NCBI GenBank assembly: GCA_005222975.1
Contig: NJBI01000006.1
Span: 38,698-102,697 of the forward strand
Length of the DNA stretch: 64,000 bases
From: Promethearchaeota archaeon Loki_b31
GTDB taxonomy: Archaea; Asgardarchaeota; Lokiarchaeia; Sigyniarchaeales; SOKP01
Direction: 5' to 3'
The stretch's first letter is position 1, and each line of letters starts with the position of its first letter. The notes below the pieces were generated by a model. The model worked only from the letters and a program-made list of their open reading frames with translations. It did not search any database and was not told the DNA's origin. The translations under genes were made by a program, and so were the position numbers. This document shows, in pieces, positions 27,077 to 36,148 of this stretch.

Positions 27077-28897
27077 ATGGGACTCTATGCTGGAATGATG
27101 AACGAGGAACAGAAACGAGAATATTCCGATCGTGAACTACTAGTCAGGTTTGTTAGGAGAGTTGCACCGTTTAGGAAAAGCATAGTTCTAATCTCATTGC
27201 TTATCTTCATTACTGCAATAGCTGAAACTGTAAATCCTCTTTTAATTGGAATTGCAATTGACGAACTTTCTAGTATTAACAGTAATCCTCTGATTTTATT
27301 GGGAGTAGGGGGGCTGTACTTTATTCTTTCTATTCTACTTTGGATAATGTTTTTCTTACGGCGTAAAGAAATAGGAAAGTTTGTTCCTTTTTTTTTGGAA
27401 AAGCTCCGAATGGATACTTTTGATAAATTACAAGAGCAAGACATGAGCTTTTTCGATAAGCATCTGAGCGGTAAACTAAATACCAGAGTATCTAACGATG
27501 CCTTAGATTTGGGGAATACAACGCTCCTATTAGTGGATACTCTCGGTAACTTTCTTATAAGTGTATTGACCTTTGGAATGCTTCTATGGCTAAACCTGAC
27601 ATTAGCTCTCATAACATTAATAGCTATTCCTTTCATTTTTTTATTAGTTCTGTCGCTTAGGCGGTTAGTTAGGATTGTTAGTAGAGCTTACAGAAAAGCA
27701 ATTGGTAGTGTAAATGCTGCTATGGTTGAATCAATAGGGGGTATACATGTATCTAAAAGCTATGGACAGGAATCTACTGTTTCTAGGCAATTTCAAGAAA
27801 TTAACAAGCAATATTTTAAAGCAGGGTTTAGATTAACGTCCGTAACTCATATGTGGAGACCTCTGCTTGAAACCATTGCTTCTATTATGCTTATTATCAT
27901 CATTTTTTTTGGAGGTCAATTTGTCTTTCAAGGTATAACTAATCCCGGAACAATTTTTATGTTTGTTCTTTATATTCAGAAATTTTTCCGCCCTATAATG
28001 GTACTCTCCGTATTTTTCCCTCAACTTAGCTCAGGAATGGCAGCATATGAGCGAATACTAGATATCCTTGATTCTGAGCCAAATATAAGACAAAATCCAA
28101 ACGCAATTGATATCGATACTTTGGAAGGAGAAATTATTTTCAAAGATATCGACTTCTGCTATAGAGAAGGTGAATGGGTATTCAAAGGATTAAATCTGCA
28201 TATAAAAAAGGGAGAAAAAATAGCTATTGTGGGCCACACAGGGGCTGGGAAAACTTCATTGGTATCACTTTTAGCTCGATATTATGAGTTTCAAGGGGGA
28301 TCAATTGAAATTGATGGAATTGACATTAGGGACATGTCTTTAAACTCTTATAGAAGAAATCTAGGCAATGTACAGCAAGAAGTTTTTTTGTTTTCAGGTA
28401 CTATAGAAGAAAATATTCGATATGGCAGACAAGAAGCTTCAGAAGAAGATCTCTGGAACGCAATTAACACTGTGCACCTCGAAGAACTAATTGAATACCT
28501 ACCGGAAGGGTTGCAAACACAGATCGGTGAGAGGGGAAAAGGACTGTCGGCAGGCCAACAGCAACTAGTTAGCTTTGCTCGAGCAATATTAACTGATCCG
28601 CGGATTCTTATTCTTGACGAAGCCACATCGAGCGTTGATGCATATACTGAAGCAATTATTCAAGAAGCTCTTGAAGTTCTATTAGCAGATCGTACTTCAA
28701 TTGTTATTGCACATAGGCTCTCAACTATCGTGAATGCTGATCGAATAATTGTGATGGATAACGGGCAAATCGTTGAAGAGGGGACCCATCGTTCTTTGCT
28801 CGCACAAAGAGGAAAGTACGCTAATTTGTATAAAAAATATTTTGAGCATCAATGTTTCGATTGGCACCCGTCTCAAGTTTCTCAAGATATTGATTGA
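27077..28897 (+). CDS. ABC exporter subunit 2 (membrane domain fused to ATPase)
   Basis: A 606-residue partner half-transporter. Walker A is GHTGAGKTS and Walker B ILILDEATSSVD carries the catalytic Glu, but the signature reads LSAGQQQL instead of LSGGQ. Combining this Glu-bearing Walker B with the intact LSGGE of subunit 1 gives one consensus ATP site, while the other site is degenerate, exactly the arrangement of heterodimeric type IV exporters such as TM287/288. Six hydrophobic segments are seen before the ATPase. Translation starts at ATG with a gaggtat sequence just upstream. The minus ORFs opposite are shadows. Confidence 0.93.
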   Translation: MGLYAGMMNEEQKREYSDRELLVRFVRRVAPFRKSIVLISLLIFITAIAETVNPLLIGIAIDELSSINSNPLILLGVGGLYFILSILLWIMFFLRRKEIGKFVPFFLEKLRMDTFDKLQEQDMSFFDKHLSGKLNTRVSNDALDLGNTTLLLVDTLGNFLISVLTFGMLLWLNLTLALITLIAIPFIFLLVLSLRRLVRIVSRAYRKAIGSVNAAMVESIGGIHVSKSYGQESTVSRQFQEINKQYFKAGFRLTSVTHMWRPLLETIASIMLIIIIFFGGQFVFQGITNPGTIFMFVLYIQKFFRPIMVLSVFFPQLSSGMAAYERILDILDSEPNIRQNPNAIDIDTLEGEIIFKDIDFCYREGEWVFKGLNLHIKKGEKIAIVGHTGAGKTSLVSLLARYYEFQGGSIEIDGIDIRDMSLNSYRRNLGNVQQEVFLFSGTIEENIRYGRQEASEEDLWNAINTVHLEELIEYLPEGLQTQIGERGKGLSAGQQQLVSFARAILTDPRILILDEATSSVDAYTEAIIQEALEVLLADRTSIVIAHRLSTIVNADRIIVMDNGQIVEEGTHRSLLAQRGKYANLYKKYFEHQCFDWHPSQVSQDID

Positions 28898-28992
28898 TCA
28901 AATTAAGTTTAAGGAAATAGTCATCGATTTCAAAACTCTTTAAACCAAAAATAGCTTTCTCTATATAAGATCATAATAAAGAGAAAATATAT

Positions 28993-31032
28993 TTAAAAAG
29001 TTATCTTTGTGCTAAGCAAATCTTCATTTTTTGATGAAGCTCCAATGTAAATAGTATATTCGATACTCTCGACTTCCCATGCTCTATTATCAGGATTATA
29101 CCATGCAAAATCTTTTTTCTTCACATCAATAGATACAGTCTTTGTTTCTTTAGGTTTTAAAGCGACTCTCTTAAATCCACGTAACAGTTTTAAGGGACGA
29201 TCAACGCTAGAATTTTCAAAACCTACATATAACTGTACAATCTCTTCACCGGTAATAGCTCCAATATTCGAGATTTCCACACTAACACTAATTTTCTCTT
29301 CGGTTGATTCCACTCGAATATTTTTATATCTATATTCAGTATAACTCAACCCAAATCCAAAAGGAAATGCTGATTCTCGGCGTTCCTTTTCCATTAATGT
29401 GTATCCGTGATAATATCCGTATTCGATTTCGTCAACATATATGTCAAAGAATGGTAAATGTGCGGGATCTGTAGGGATTGTAAGAGGTAATTTTCCGCTT
29501 GGGTTAATTACTCCAAAAATAATGTCAGCTAAAGCGTTTCCTCCTTCCATACCTGAATACCAAACCATTAAAATAGCGGGGACTCTTGTTCTCCATTCTT
29601 CCATGAGAATAGCGCTTCCCCCAATAAGTACAACTACGCATTTTTGATTAACTTTTGATACGGCATTAATTAGTTTAATTTCATTCTCTCTCAAACCAAG
29701 GTTAATGCGATCTCCTAATCCCTTTGAAATATGTGGAATATATTCTCCCTCATCCTTATACGTGTAACCAACCATTAAAACTACCGCATCTACGCTTTGA
29801 GCAATCTGTTGAGCAACTTCAAGATCGCTACCATCGTTATGTATTATTTTTACTTTATCACCGAATCTATTTTCTAAACCGTGTAAAGGCGTAACAATAT
29901 TATTTTGGCGCACGTGACTGCTTCCATGATCACCCGTATTTTTTAAATCGGCTAATGGACCAATTACTGCTAAAGTATCAACTTCTTTAAAAGTAAAAGG
30001 TAAAATTTTACCTTGATTTTTAAGCAAGACCATGCTATTCTCGGCAACTTTGCGAGCTAAAAGAACATGTTCATCACAACCGATTAAAGTAGGATTGTAA
30101 TTTTGAGAGTCTTCTTTGGTAGTAAATCTTAACACTGTGCGGATTATTCGCTTTGCGGAATCTTCTATTAATTTTAAAGGAACTTTTCCTTGTTTCACTG
30201 CTTTTTCTAGTTTTCTTCCGTAATATTTTGCACGGGGCATTTCAACATCTAAGCCTCCCATGACCCCGCCAATGGTATCGTGGACCCCATACATCCAATC
30301 AGAATGCACAAAACCTTCAAACCCCCATTCACCTTTTAGTATATCTCTTAATAAGGGAGCATTATGACCACAGTATTCGCCGCGAACTTTATTATAGGCC
30401 GACATAACTGTAGCACAATCTTCCTCGATACAACGCTTAAAATGAGGAAGATAGACTTCTCGCAATGTTCGTTCGTCTAATTGTACATCAACTTTAAATC
30501 GCGAATGTTCAATGCTATTAGCAATATAATGTTTAACTGTGGCCATAACATTATGTTTTTGTACGCCACGTATCAAAGCTGCCCCAAATTCACCAAGATG
30601 AAAGGGATCTTCTCCGTAAGTTTCTTGAGCTCGACCCCACGCGGGATGCCGCAAAAGATTTACACATACACCTCCAAAAAGATTTCCTCCGTGAGCACGT
30701 GCTTCTTTACCGATAACTTCACCCACCTCTTCTTCGAGTTTAATATCCCACGAAGCCCCTCGAGCCATGGATACAGGGAAACAAGTAGAGCCGGGCATCA
30801 TTACACCCCTCGGACCATCCGTAAATAAGAACGGAGGTATACCTAATCGTTTAACGCCCCCACCTGGATAAGCACGCACGCCGAACTTTCGATCTTTTAG
30901 CAACAATATAAAAAAATGATTCCCCGACATTATATCAATCTTTTCTTTTAATGTCATTTCGGATAAAGCATAATCTACATATTCGTCTATTTCTCTATCT
31001 GACATTCCTTTTTTGATTTTAGATTTTATCAT
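28993..31032 (-). CDS. Glycoside hydrolase family 3 beta-glucosidase-like enzyme
   Basis: A 679-residue GH3 enzyme. The N-terminal barrel has MTLKEKIDIMSG, RLGIPPFLFTDGPRGV, ATVKHYIANS and the nucleophile motif GFVHSDWMYG with its Asp. The alpha/beta sandwich follows (SMVLLKNQGKILPF, VVLIGGSAILMEEW, WYSGMEGGNALADI) and a fibronectin-III-like C-terminus with FPFGFGLSYTEY and EEIVQLYV. It would release beta-linked sugars from glycosides. No signal peptide is visible, so a cytoplasmic role on imported oligosaccharides or glycosides is likely. It stands alone between the ABC exporter and the M28 peptidase. Confidence 0.93.
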   Translation of the reverse strand: MIKSKIKKGMSDREIDEYVDYALSEMTLKEKIDIMSGNHFFILLLKDRKFGVRAYPGGGVKRLGIPPFLFTDGPRGVMMPGSTCFPVSMARGASWDIKLEEEVGEVIGKEARAHGGNLFGGVCVNLLRHPAWGRAQETYGEDPFHLGEFGAALIRGVQKHNVMATVKHYIANSIEHSRFKVDVQLDERTLREVYLPHFKRCIEEDCATVMSAYNKVRGEYCGHNAPLLRDILKGEWGFEGFVHSDWMYGVHDTIGGVMGGLDVEMPRAKYYGRKLEKAVKQGKVPLKLIEDSAKRIIRTVLRFTTKEDSQNYNPTLIGCDEHVLLARKVAENSMVLLKNQGKILPFTFKEVDTLAVIGPLADLKNTGDHGSSHVRQNNIVTPLHGLENRFGDKVKIIHNDGSDLEVAQQIAQSVDAVVLMVGYTYKDEGEYIPHISKGLGDRINLGLRENEIKLINAVSKVNQKCVVVLIGGSAILMEEWRTRVPAILMVWYSGMEGGNALADIIFGVINPSGKLPLTIPTDPAHLPFFDIYVDEIEYGYYHGYTLMEKERRESAFPFGFGLSYTEYRYKNIRVESTEEKISVSVEISNIGAITGEEIVQLYVGFENSSVDRPLKLLRGFKRVALKPKETKTVSIDVKKKDFAWYNPDNRAWEVESIEYTIYIGASSKNEDLLSTKITF

Positions 31033-31187
31033 TATGAACTCACATTAAAAATAAATATCCCATAGTTCAAAATCAAATTTACTTCTTAAAATTTAGCATT
31101 AAAATAACAGAAATTATTAGGAATTTTTAATTAATATTCTATTTTTTATGAAAATAAGTATATTTTAAAAAAAATTTGTTGATAAAA

Positions 31188-32438
31188 ATGATTGATAATA
31201 ATTACATGTATAAATTTATAGAAGATATTTGTAACGAAGTAGGACCCCGAGAATCAGGGACAGAACAAGAAATCTTAGCAGGTAATAGAGTAGAATCAGA
31301 ATTGAAAAAGTTTTGCGACGAAACACATCAAGAATCTTATACTAGTAGTCCTCATGCCTTTCTTGGAGGCATTAAATATGGTGCAATACTGGTCTTTATT
31401 GCTGGAGTTTTTTATTGGTTATCCTTGTTAATAGATATTAATATAATTTCGTTAAATGCATCCATAAATATAATCTTCTTATTAATTGCAATAACTCTTA
31501 TCGTGATAACGATTAGTTATTTCATTTTAGAGGTGATGAAATACCACGAAATCTTTGATTTTCTCTTTCCTAAACGGGAATCACAAAATGTTATTGGGAC
31601 AATTAATCCAAAAAACGAAGTGAAAAATATAATAATCTTTTCTGCACATCACGATTCTGCCTTTGAATTTAACACTTTCTACTATTTGAAGCGGTTCGGT
31701 CAAATTATTATAAATATTGGATATTTAGCCGTTGGAATAGTATTCATTGCGATAATTTTAAAGTTAGTTTTTTTCCTTTTATCAATTGAGCAACCGATTC
31801 TCTTTTTAGTTTTTGGCATTATCTTTATATTTTTCGTTCCAATTATACTAGTTTACGTTTTTTTCCACAGCTCAAAGCCTGTCCTGGGTGCGTTCGATAA
31901 TTTGTCCGGAGTTGCTATGGTGTTAGGGATTGGAAAATATTTATCTGAAAACAAGGGTAACAGCGAAATATTCCCTAACCATACAAGGGTTCAATTAATC
32001 TCGTTTGCAGGAGAAGAATCAGGCTTAAGAGGCGCAAAACGATATGTAAAAAAGCATTATGACGAATTACTATCAAGTGGAACGACTGTTGTGAACATGG
32101 ATAGCATTGCTAAAAAAGATATAATCGTAATACATGATAGAGAACCGGGAATAGGAGCTAAACACAATCCCGATGTATTTGAACCTCTTTTAGGAATCGC
32201 CAAAAAGGTGAATTTAAAAGTAAAATTAATGCCATTGCCTTTTGGTGCAACTGACGCAGCAGCCTTTAGTAAGAAAAATATTCCCGCTACTACCATTAGA
32301 GGTTTAAATCTAAAAGATGAATTAGCGCCCTACTATCATACAAGAAAGGATACGCCAGCAGTAATAGAAAAAGAAGCTTTAGGACAAATTGTACAAATTT
32401 GCCTTGATTACTTTAAACTAATAGATAATCAAAGATAA
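31188..32438 (+). CDS. Membrane-bound M28-family metallopeptidase
   Basis: A Zn-dependent aminopeptidase of the M28 family with membrane segments. After a short cytoplasmic stretch (CNEVGPRESGT) come two hydrophobic helices, then the zinc site residues SAHHDSAF, a second pair of membrane helices, and GAFDNLSGVAMVLG, FAGEESGLRGAKRY, MDSIA and a late YYHTRKDTP histidine. The metal ligands H, D, E and H are present. The track start at 31176 is a TTG; the ATG at 31188 is preferred. The 3' end reaches almost to the insertion sequence, whose left end begins about 40 bases beyond. Confidence 0.88.
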   Translation: MIDNNYMYKFIEDICNEVGPRESGTEQEILAGNRVESELKKFCDETHQESYTSSPHAFLGGIKYGAILVFIAGVFYWLSLLIDINIISLNASINIIFLLIAITLIVITISYFILEVMKYHEIFDFLFPKRESQNVIGTINPKNEVKNIIIFSAHHDSAFEFNTFYYLKRFGQIIINIGYLAVGIVFIAIILKLVFFLLSIEQPILFLVFGIIFIFFVPIILVYVFFHSSKPVLGAFDNLSGVAMVLGIGKYLSENKGNSEIFPNHTRVQLISFAGEESGLRGAKRYVKKHYDELLSSGTTVVNMDSIAKKDIIVIHDREPGIGAKHNPDVFEPLLGIAKKVNLKVKLMPLPFGATDAAAFSKKNIPATTIRGLNLKDELAPYYHTRKDTPAVIEKEALGQIVQICLDYFKLIDNQR

Positions 32439-32475
32439 ACGTTAATCTCTATTAATTATTTTCAAATTTCCATTT

Positions 32476-32478
32476 TTA
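32476..32478. repeat. Left target-site duplication TTA
   Basis: TTA directly abuts the left inverted repeat, and the same triplet abuts the right end at 34290-34292. A TNA-type 3-bp duplication is known for some DDE insertion sequences. Confidence 0.6.
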
Positions 32479-32750
32479 AAAGACTGTTGATAAAATAATT
32501 AAGATTTGACTAATTTTAAATTCTCCCTTTATTGCTTTGATCACCCTTCTATTGTAATTTAACCACTCTATTTTGAATCGCCGCTATGGCAAAGAAAAAC
32601 TATAGCGTCATCGGCTACGATTTAGAGGATCTTGTATTTGAAAATCATCGAATTAGAACTCAATCACCAATCCTATATATCTGCGTGATATGCTCATATA
32701 TACCTACATATCACTCCTATTTTTAAACACAAACTAGGTATATTATCTAC

Positions 32751-33698
32751 ATGATATATCAAGAATATCTTCCATTTGAATCTTTACTCCAACAAGTAGA
32801 GAAAAAAGAAATTAAGCTGCCTTTTCCGCTGGAATATACCATTGAGAAAATTGAAAAAATCAAGAAGAAAATCCCCAAATCTTACGATAATATTGCCCGT
32901 ATCCTTGCTTTATCTCGTCCTGTGGTTGAATTAGTCCTATTTAAGAGGGATTATCAAGAACCAGAACGGGCTCCGAACTCTAGAGGTAGACCGGGCATCT
33001 CCACGACATCGCTCATTCTGATTCATTTATTGTCCAAAACCATGATTTCCGATAGTTATCGGCAGGCCGAGAGAATTTTAAATGCGCACCCCACTTGGTT
33101 AAAAGCACTCGATCTGAAAAAGGCTCCCAGTCATACAACTATGAGTAAATTCAGAAAAAACAGGGGGGTTGATTTTTTTGACTCCTATTTCCATCAACTC
33201 ACGGAGTTGCTGTTTGCGTTTGGTCTTATTAAGGAAAAAGACGACGTTATCGTTGATTCAGCTCCGATCGAGGCGTCTCAGAATTTTGCCCGTTCTAATT
33301 CTGGCATCAAGATAAATGAGGCGAAGCTACAAGAATTTTTTAATACCGTGGATTTTACGCCTGCCGCGAACTTAATTGCTCCTGCGTGTGAGCTGGGCCG
33401 TAAAAGAAAGTATTCTAACGAGGTCATCTTGAAATTCATCGCGTTCGAGAAGTTGTGCGGGTTCTTATCCCGCAATCAAGCGTTAACCTACCTAAAAAAG
33501 CACCCTAGTGCGGCTAAAATTGTAGGATTTAGTAGCGGGGACGTTCCTTCTACACCCTCAATAAATAATTATCTCAAGCGCATCCCTCCAATACCATGGT
33601 TAATGCGCGTGATGGTGGATTCTATCACGGAGTTTTTTGAATCGCAAGCGGATTACGACGATCACGACCCCTTGTCTTTTTTTTTCAGGTCGTTTTAA
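32751..33698 (+). CDS. Transposase, N-terminal part (frame 1)
   Basis: The first 315 residues of a DDE transposase. An N-terminal helical domain includes GRPGISTTSLILIHLLS and the DUF772-like stretch QAERILNAHPTWLKALDL, followed by SHTTMSKFRK. The first catalytic Asp lies in DVIVDSAPIEASQ. The frame then reaches the poly-T run at 33677-33685 and ends shortly after in PLSFFFRSF. Removing one T (or a +1 shift) joins it to the second part, so the full enzyme needs slippage, programmed frameshifting or a reversion. Confidence 0.85.
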   Translation: MIYQEYLPFESLLQQVEKKEIKLPFPLEYTIEKIEKIKKKIPKSYDNIARILALSRPVVELVLFKRDYQEPERAPNSRGRPGISTTSLILIHLLSKTMISDSYRQAERILNAHPTWLKALDLKKAPSHTTMSKFRKNRGVDFFDSYFHQLTELLFAFGLIKEKDDVIVDSAPIEASQNFARSNSGIKINEAKLQEFFNTVDFTPAANLIAPACELGRKRKYSNEVILKFIAFEKLCGFLSRNQALTYLKKHPSAAKIVGFSSGDVPSTPSINNYLKRIPPIPWLMRVMVDSITEFFESQADYDDHDPLSFFFRSF

Positions 33699-34254
33699 AA
33701 TAGGGAAACCTCGTCCCGATCCTGACGCCAAAATAGGATATTGTGCCGCAAAAAAACGAGCGTTTGTTGGGTATCGAGCAACCGTTATCATTGGTAGCGA
33801 GAACATGCCCATACTAGATTATCACCTCACACCGGCAAATCGTCACGATTCCGGTGCTTTCGTACCTCTTCTGTTATCCATGGAGGAGCACGAGACGCTC
33901 CCCCGTGTAGGTGCTTTTTACGGGGATAACGCTTATTTCACGACTGAGAATAGGGAATGGCTTAGATTTCATGAAAAACTGTGTAAACTCCATTCGAACG
34001 ATGAATCAGGTAAAATACCCAAAAATCGGCGCAGTGCGAAGAAAAAATCGCGCGTCCGTTCCAAGGTAGAATCGACCTTTGGCATAATGGAGGAAAACTA
34101 TAATTTCGGGCATACTCAACTGCGTGGATTCAATAACGTAAAGATTGACACGTGTTTAACATTTAGTGCGTGGAATCACTTCTTTCTACTATCCTATTTC
34201 ATGGAACGATTTGAAGATTGTATTAGTTTAAGGAGAATTTTTTATGAAAATTAA
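33637..34254 (+). CDS. Transposase, C-terminal part (shifted frame)
   Basis: The continuation of the transposase in the +1 frame. Homology-like sequence starts at about 33677 (LFFSGRFKIGKPRPDPDAK); the track's upstream ATG is an overlap artefact. The second catalytic Asp is in AFYGDNAYFTTEN and the catalytic Glu in SKVESTFGIMEENYN, followed by the usual TQLRGFNN and a WNHFFLL helix. With the first part, all three DDE residues are present, so the enzyme would be complete apart from the frame break. Confidence 0.8.
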   Translation: MNRKRITTITTPCLFFSGRFKIGKPRPDPDAKIGYCAAKKRAFVGYRATVIIGSENMPILDYHLTPANRHDSGAFVPLLLSMEEHETLPRVGAFYGDNAYFTTENREWLRFHEKLCKLHSNDESGKIPKNRRSAKKKSRVRSKVESTFGIMEENYNFGHTQLRGFNNVKIDTCLTFSAWNHFFLLSYFMERFEDCISLRRIFYEN

Positions 34255-34289
34255 TAAGGAAGGGTTCTAATATTTTATCAACAGTCTTT

Positions 34290-34292
34290 TTA
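34290..34292. repeat. Right target-site duplication TTA (also the stop codon of the Roadblock gene)
   Basis: The right copy of the TTA duplication. Read on the minus strand it is the TAA stop of the Roadblock gene, so the insertion took place exactly at that stop codon and left the gene intact. Confidence 0.6.
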
Positions 34293-34676
34293 ATAGAGAA
34301 AAATTATTTTCCGAATATACATTTCTATTTTTTCCAATATTATGTTAAAATTGGATTCATAATTAATATCAAAGACTAAAAAAGTTTTCTCGTCGCATTC
34401 AATAATAACAATTGTCTGTCCTTCTAACTCAGCAATAATTTTATTTACTTTTCTATCTCCCATTGTACGACCAAGATCTGTAGCACTTTCTAAAACCGAA
34501 GCGCACATCGATGTGAAGTTATTAAAATCTATGTCTTCCTTGAAATCTTTAGCGATAAGTCCACCGTTGCGATATGCGAATAAAACGCCGAGTAACTTGC
34601 CTTTATTCTTTAATTCAATCAAGATCTGGTTTAATCTTTCAATTTTTTGAGATTTTGGAAGTTCTATCTCATTCAT
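34290..34676 (-). CDS. Roadblock/LC7-domain protein
   Basis: A Roadblock/LC7-like protein of about 128 residues from the preferred ATG at 34676 (MNEIELPKSQ); the track's upstream ATG at 34694 would add six residues. The fold is suggested by LNQILIELKNKGKLLGVLF then GGLIAKDF, a helix with MCASVLESATDLGRTMG, the strand pair IIAELEGQTIVIIEC and the closing helix. Roadblock proteins regulate small GTPases (as in MglB or the Ragulator) and many are encoded in Asgard genomes. The divergent M20 peptidase starts within 50 bases. Confidence 0.8.
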   Translation of the reverse strand: MNEIELPKSQKIERLNQILIELKNKGKLLGVLFAYRNGGLIAKDFKEDIDFNNFTSMCASVLESATDLGRTMGDRKVNKIIAELEGQTIVIIECDEKTFLVFDINYESNFNIILEKIEMYIRKIIFLY

Positions 34677-34741
34677 CTTTATAATAATACTCAATTTTCA
34701 ATAAATAATTTATATTAATGAGTCTTAAAATTTTAATATAT

Positions 34742-36148
34742 ATGAATAATCAAAGCTCTAAAATCGAGGAAATAATCCGTAATGCTAACAAAAAGTTTAT
34801 TGAAGAAGATTTAACAAATTTTCTAAAAATTTCGAGTTATACTTTAAATAAAGAAGCAATAATAGAAGCAAAAGATTTTATTATTTCATATATTTCTGAT
34901 TTTTGCGAAGATATTAAAGAGATCGAAGGGGAAATAAATCCTTTATTGTTAGCTAAGGTCAAAGGAAAGATCAAGGATTCTTTATTAATTTACATGATGT
35001 ACGATACGCAACCTGTAAATAAAGAAAATAAATGGATTAGTAATCCTTTTGGTGCTGAAGTAACGCAATTACCCAAACCCTTGGATAGATTAGGTAATTG
35101 CGTAATTGCAAGAGGTGCTTATAATTCAAAGACTCCTTTGTTATGCTTCCTAAACGTAGTAAAAATATTGAAAAAAGAAAAAAAGCTTCCAATTTCTCTA
35201 CTATTACTATTCGATGGGGAAGAAGAATTAGGCTCGCCTACTTTATTAAAAATACTTGAAAACAGAAAGAATTTATTTAACTCTTGTTTAGGTGCGTATT
35301 ATCCTTCAATGAAGCAAGATTTAAACGGTAATTCTGTTCTAAAGCTTGGTTACAAAGGTATTTTGTCGCTAACCGTAAAAGTCACATCTACAAATGAGGA
35401 AACACATTCTGCTTTTAGTTCGATGGTACCTAATCCTGCGCTTGATTTGATTTCTTTACTTAGTACCATTTATTCAAAAGACAAATTTAAAATTAATTCC
35501 TTACGTAATCCATACCATATGACCTCTGACGAGCAATCCATGATTAAAGATTTAATGAAAAAAATTGATCTTGAGAATATTAAAAATAAAGCTGGAATTA
35601 CGCAAACATTAGAAGATGATACAAAAAAATCTTTTGTTAATTACTTATTCAATCCAACTTTTAATATCTCCACCCTAAAATCGGGTTACTTAGAAGATGG
35701 GGTAAAAAACATGGTTGCAAACAACGCAGAATGTAACATCGATATAAGATTTGCCCACAATGTCTCTATTAACGATATTTATAAAGAAATTAGAAAAAAT
35801 GTATCTAATTTAGCAAGATATTCAAAATCTAAAATTGAATTAATTAAAAATATTGGTTACGAGCGCTCTAAAGTTAAACTCGATTCAATTTTAGTAAAAA
35901 GCCTTATAAAAAGTTTTGATATGTTAGGCATATCAACCCATATTTGGCCAATTAGTGCTGCTGCTGCTCCGTTAAGCAAGATACAGAAGGAGTTAGCGAT
36001 AGGTTTTGTCGTTGGTGGTTTAGGAATTGGAGGTTTTGCTCACGCCCCAAATGAATTTATCCAAATAAACTCAATTGTTAATACAAAACTTTCAAATTAT
36101 TTATTTTTACAAAACTATGCAATGTTGTATAATAAAGAAAGCAATTAA
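34742..36148 (+). CDS. M20-family metallopeptidase/deacylase
   Basis: An ArgE/DapE/carboxypeptidase G2-type zinc hydrolase. Metal-site stretches are LIYMMYDTQPVN, LFDGEEELGSPTL with the catalytic Glu pair, and a dimerisation domain starting LKLGYKGILSLTVKV. A C-terminal segment with VVGGLGIGGFAHAPNEF provides the last His. The first metal motif is MMYDTQPV, where many relatives have a His before the Asp (HxD), so the first ligand is altered. The track starts at 34718; an AT-rich TATA-like box (aatttatatta) just before that position favours the ATG at 34742 as a leaderless start. The stop overlaps that of the DUF362 gene on the other strand. Confidence 0.85.
   Translation: MNNQSSKIEEIIRNANKKFIEEDLTNFLKISSYTLNKEAIIEAKDFIISYISDFCEDIKEIEGEINPLLLAKVKGKIKDSLLIYMMYDTQPVNKENKWISNPFGAEVTQLPKPLDRLGNCVIARGAYNSKTPLLCFLNVVKILKKEKKLPISLLLLFDGEEELGSPTLLKILENRKNLFNSCLGAYYPSMKQDLNGNSVLKLGYKGILSLTVKVTSTNEETHSAFSSMVPNPALDLISLLSTIYSKDKFKINSLRNPYHMTSDEQSMIKDLMKKIDLENIKNKAGITQTLEDDTKKSFVNYLFNPTFNISTLKSGYLEDGVKNMVANNAECNIDIRFAHNVSINDIYKEIRKNVSNLARYSKSKIELIKNIGYERSKVKLDSILVKSLIKSFDMLGISTHIWPISAAAAPLSKIQKELAIGFVVGGLGIGGFAHAPNEFIQINSIVNTKLSNYLFLQNYAMLYNKESN

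Larger units (their letters stand above)
32479..34289 (+). mobile_element. Complete insertion sequence, IS5/IS1182-like DDE type
   Basis: The element is about 1.81 kb, bounded by perfect 19-bp terminal inverted repeats AAAGACTGTTGATAAAATA (left, 32479-32497; reverse complement at 34271-34289) and flanked by TTA duplications. It encodes one DDE transposase split over two frames. Base composition inside, especially 32.95-34.2 kb, is visibly less AT-rich than the host DNA, which points to arrival from outside. I cannot fix the family without a search; domain plan and length fit the IS1182 or IS5 groups. The 270 bases between the left repeat and the transposase hold only a 46-codon ORF that I do not trust. 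Confidence 0.85.

Noticed and set aside
27085-27636. 183-residue minus ORF opposite ABC subunit 2
   Set aside because: Shadow of a clear exporter gene; basic, serine-rich composition without domain signals.
30481-30828. 115-residue plus ORF opposite the GH3 gene
   Set aside because: Shadow ORF; GH3 frame is continuous and conserved.
32586-32723. 46-codon ORF with ATG inside the left part of the insertion sequence
   Set aside because: No recognisable pattern, no ribosome site and an unlikely cysteine/tyrosine-rich end; probably chance within the leader of the element.
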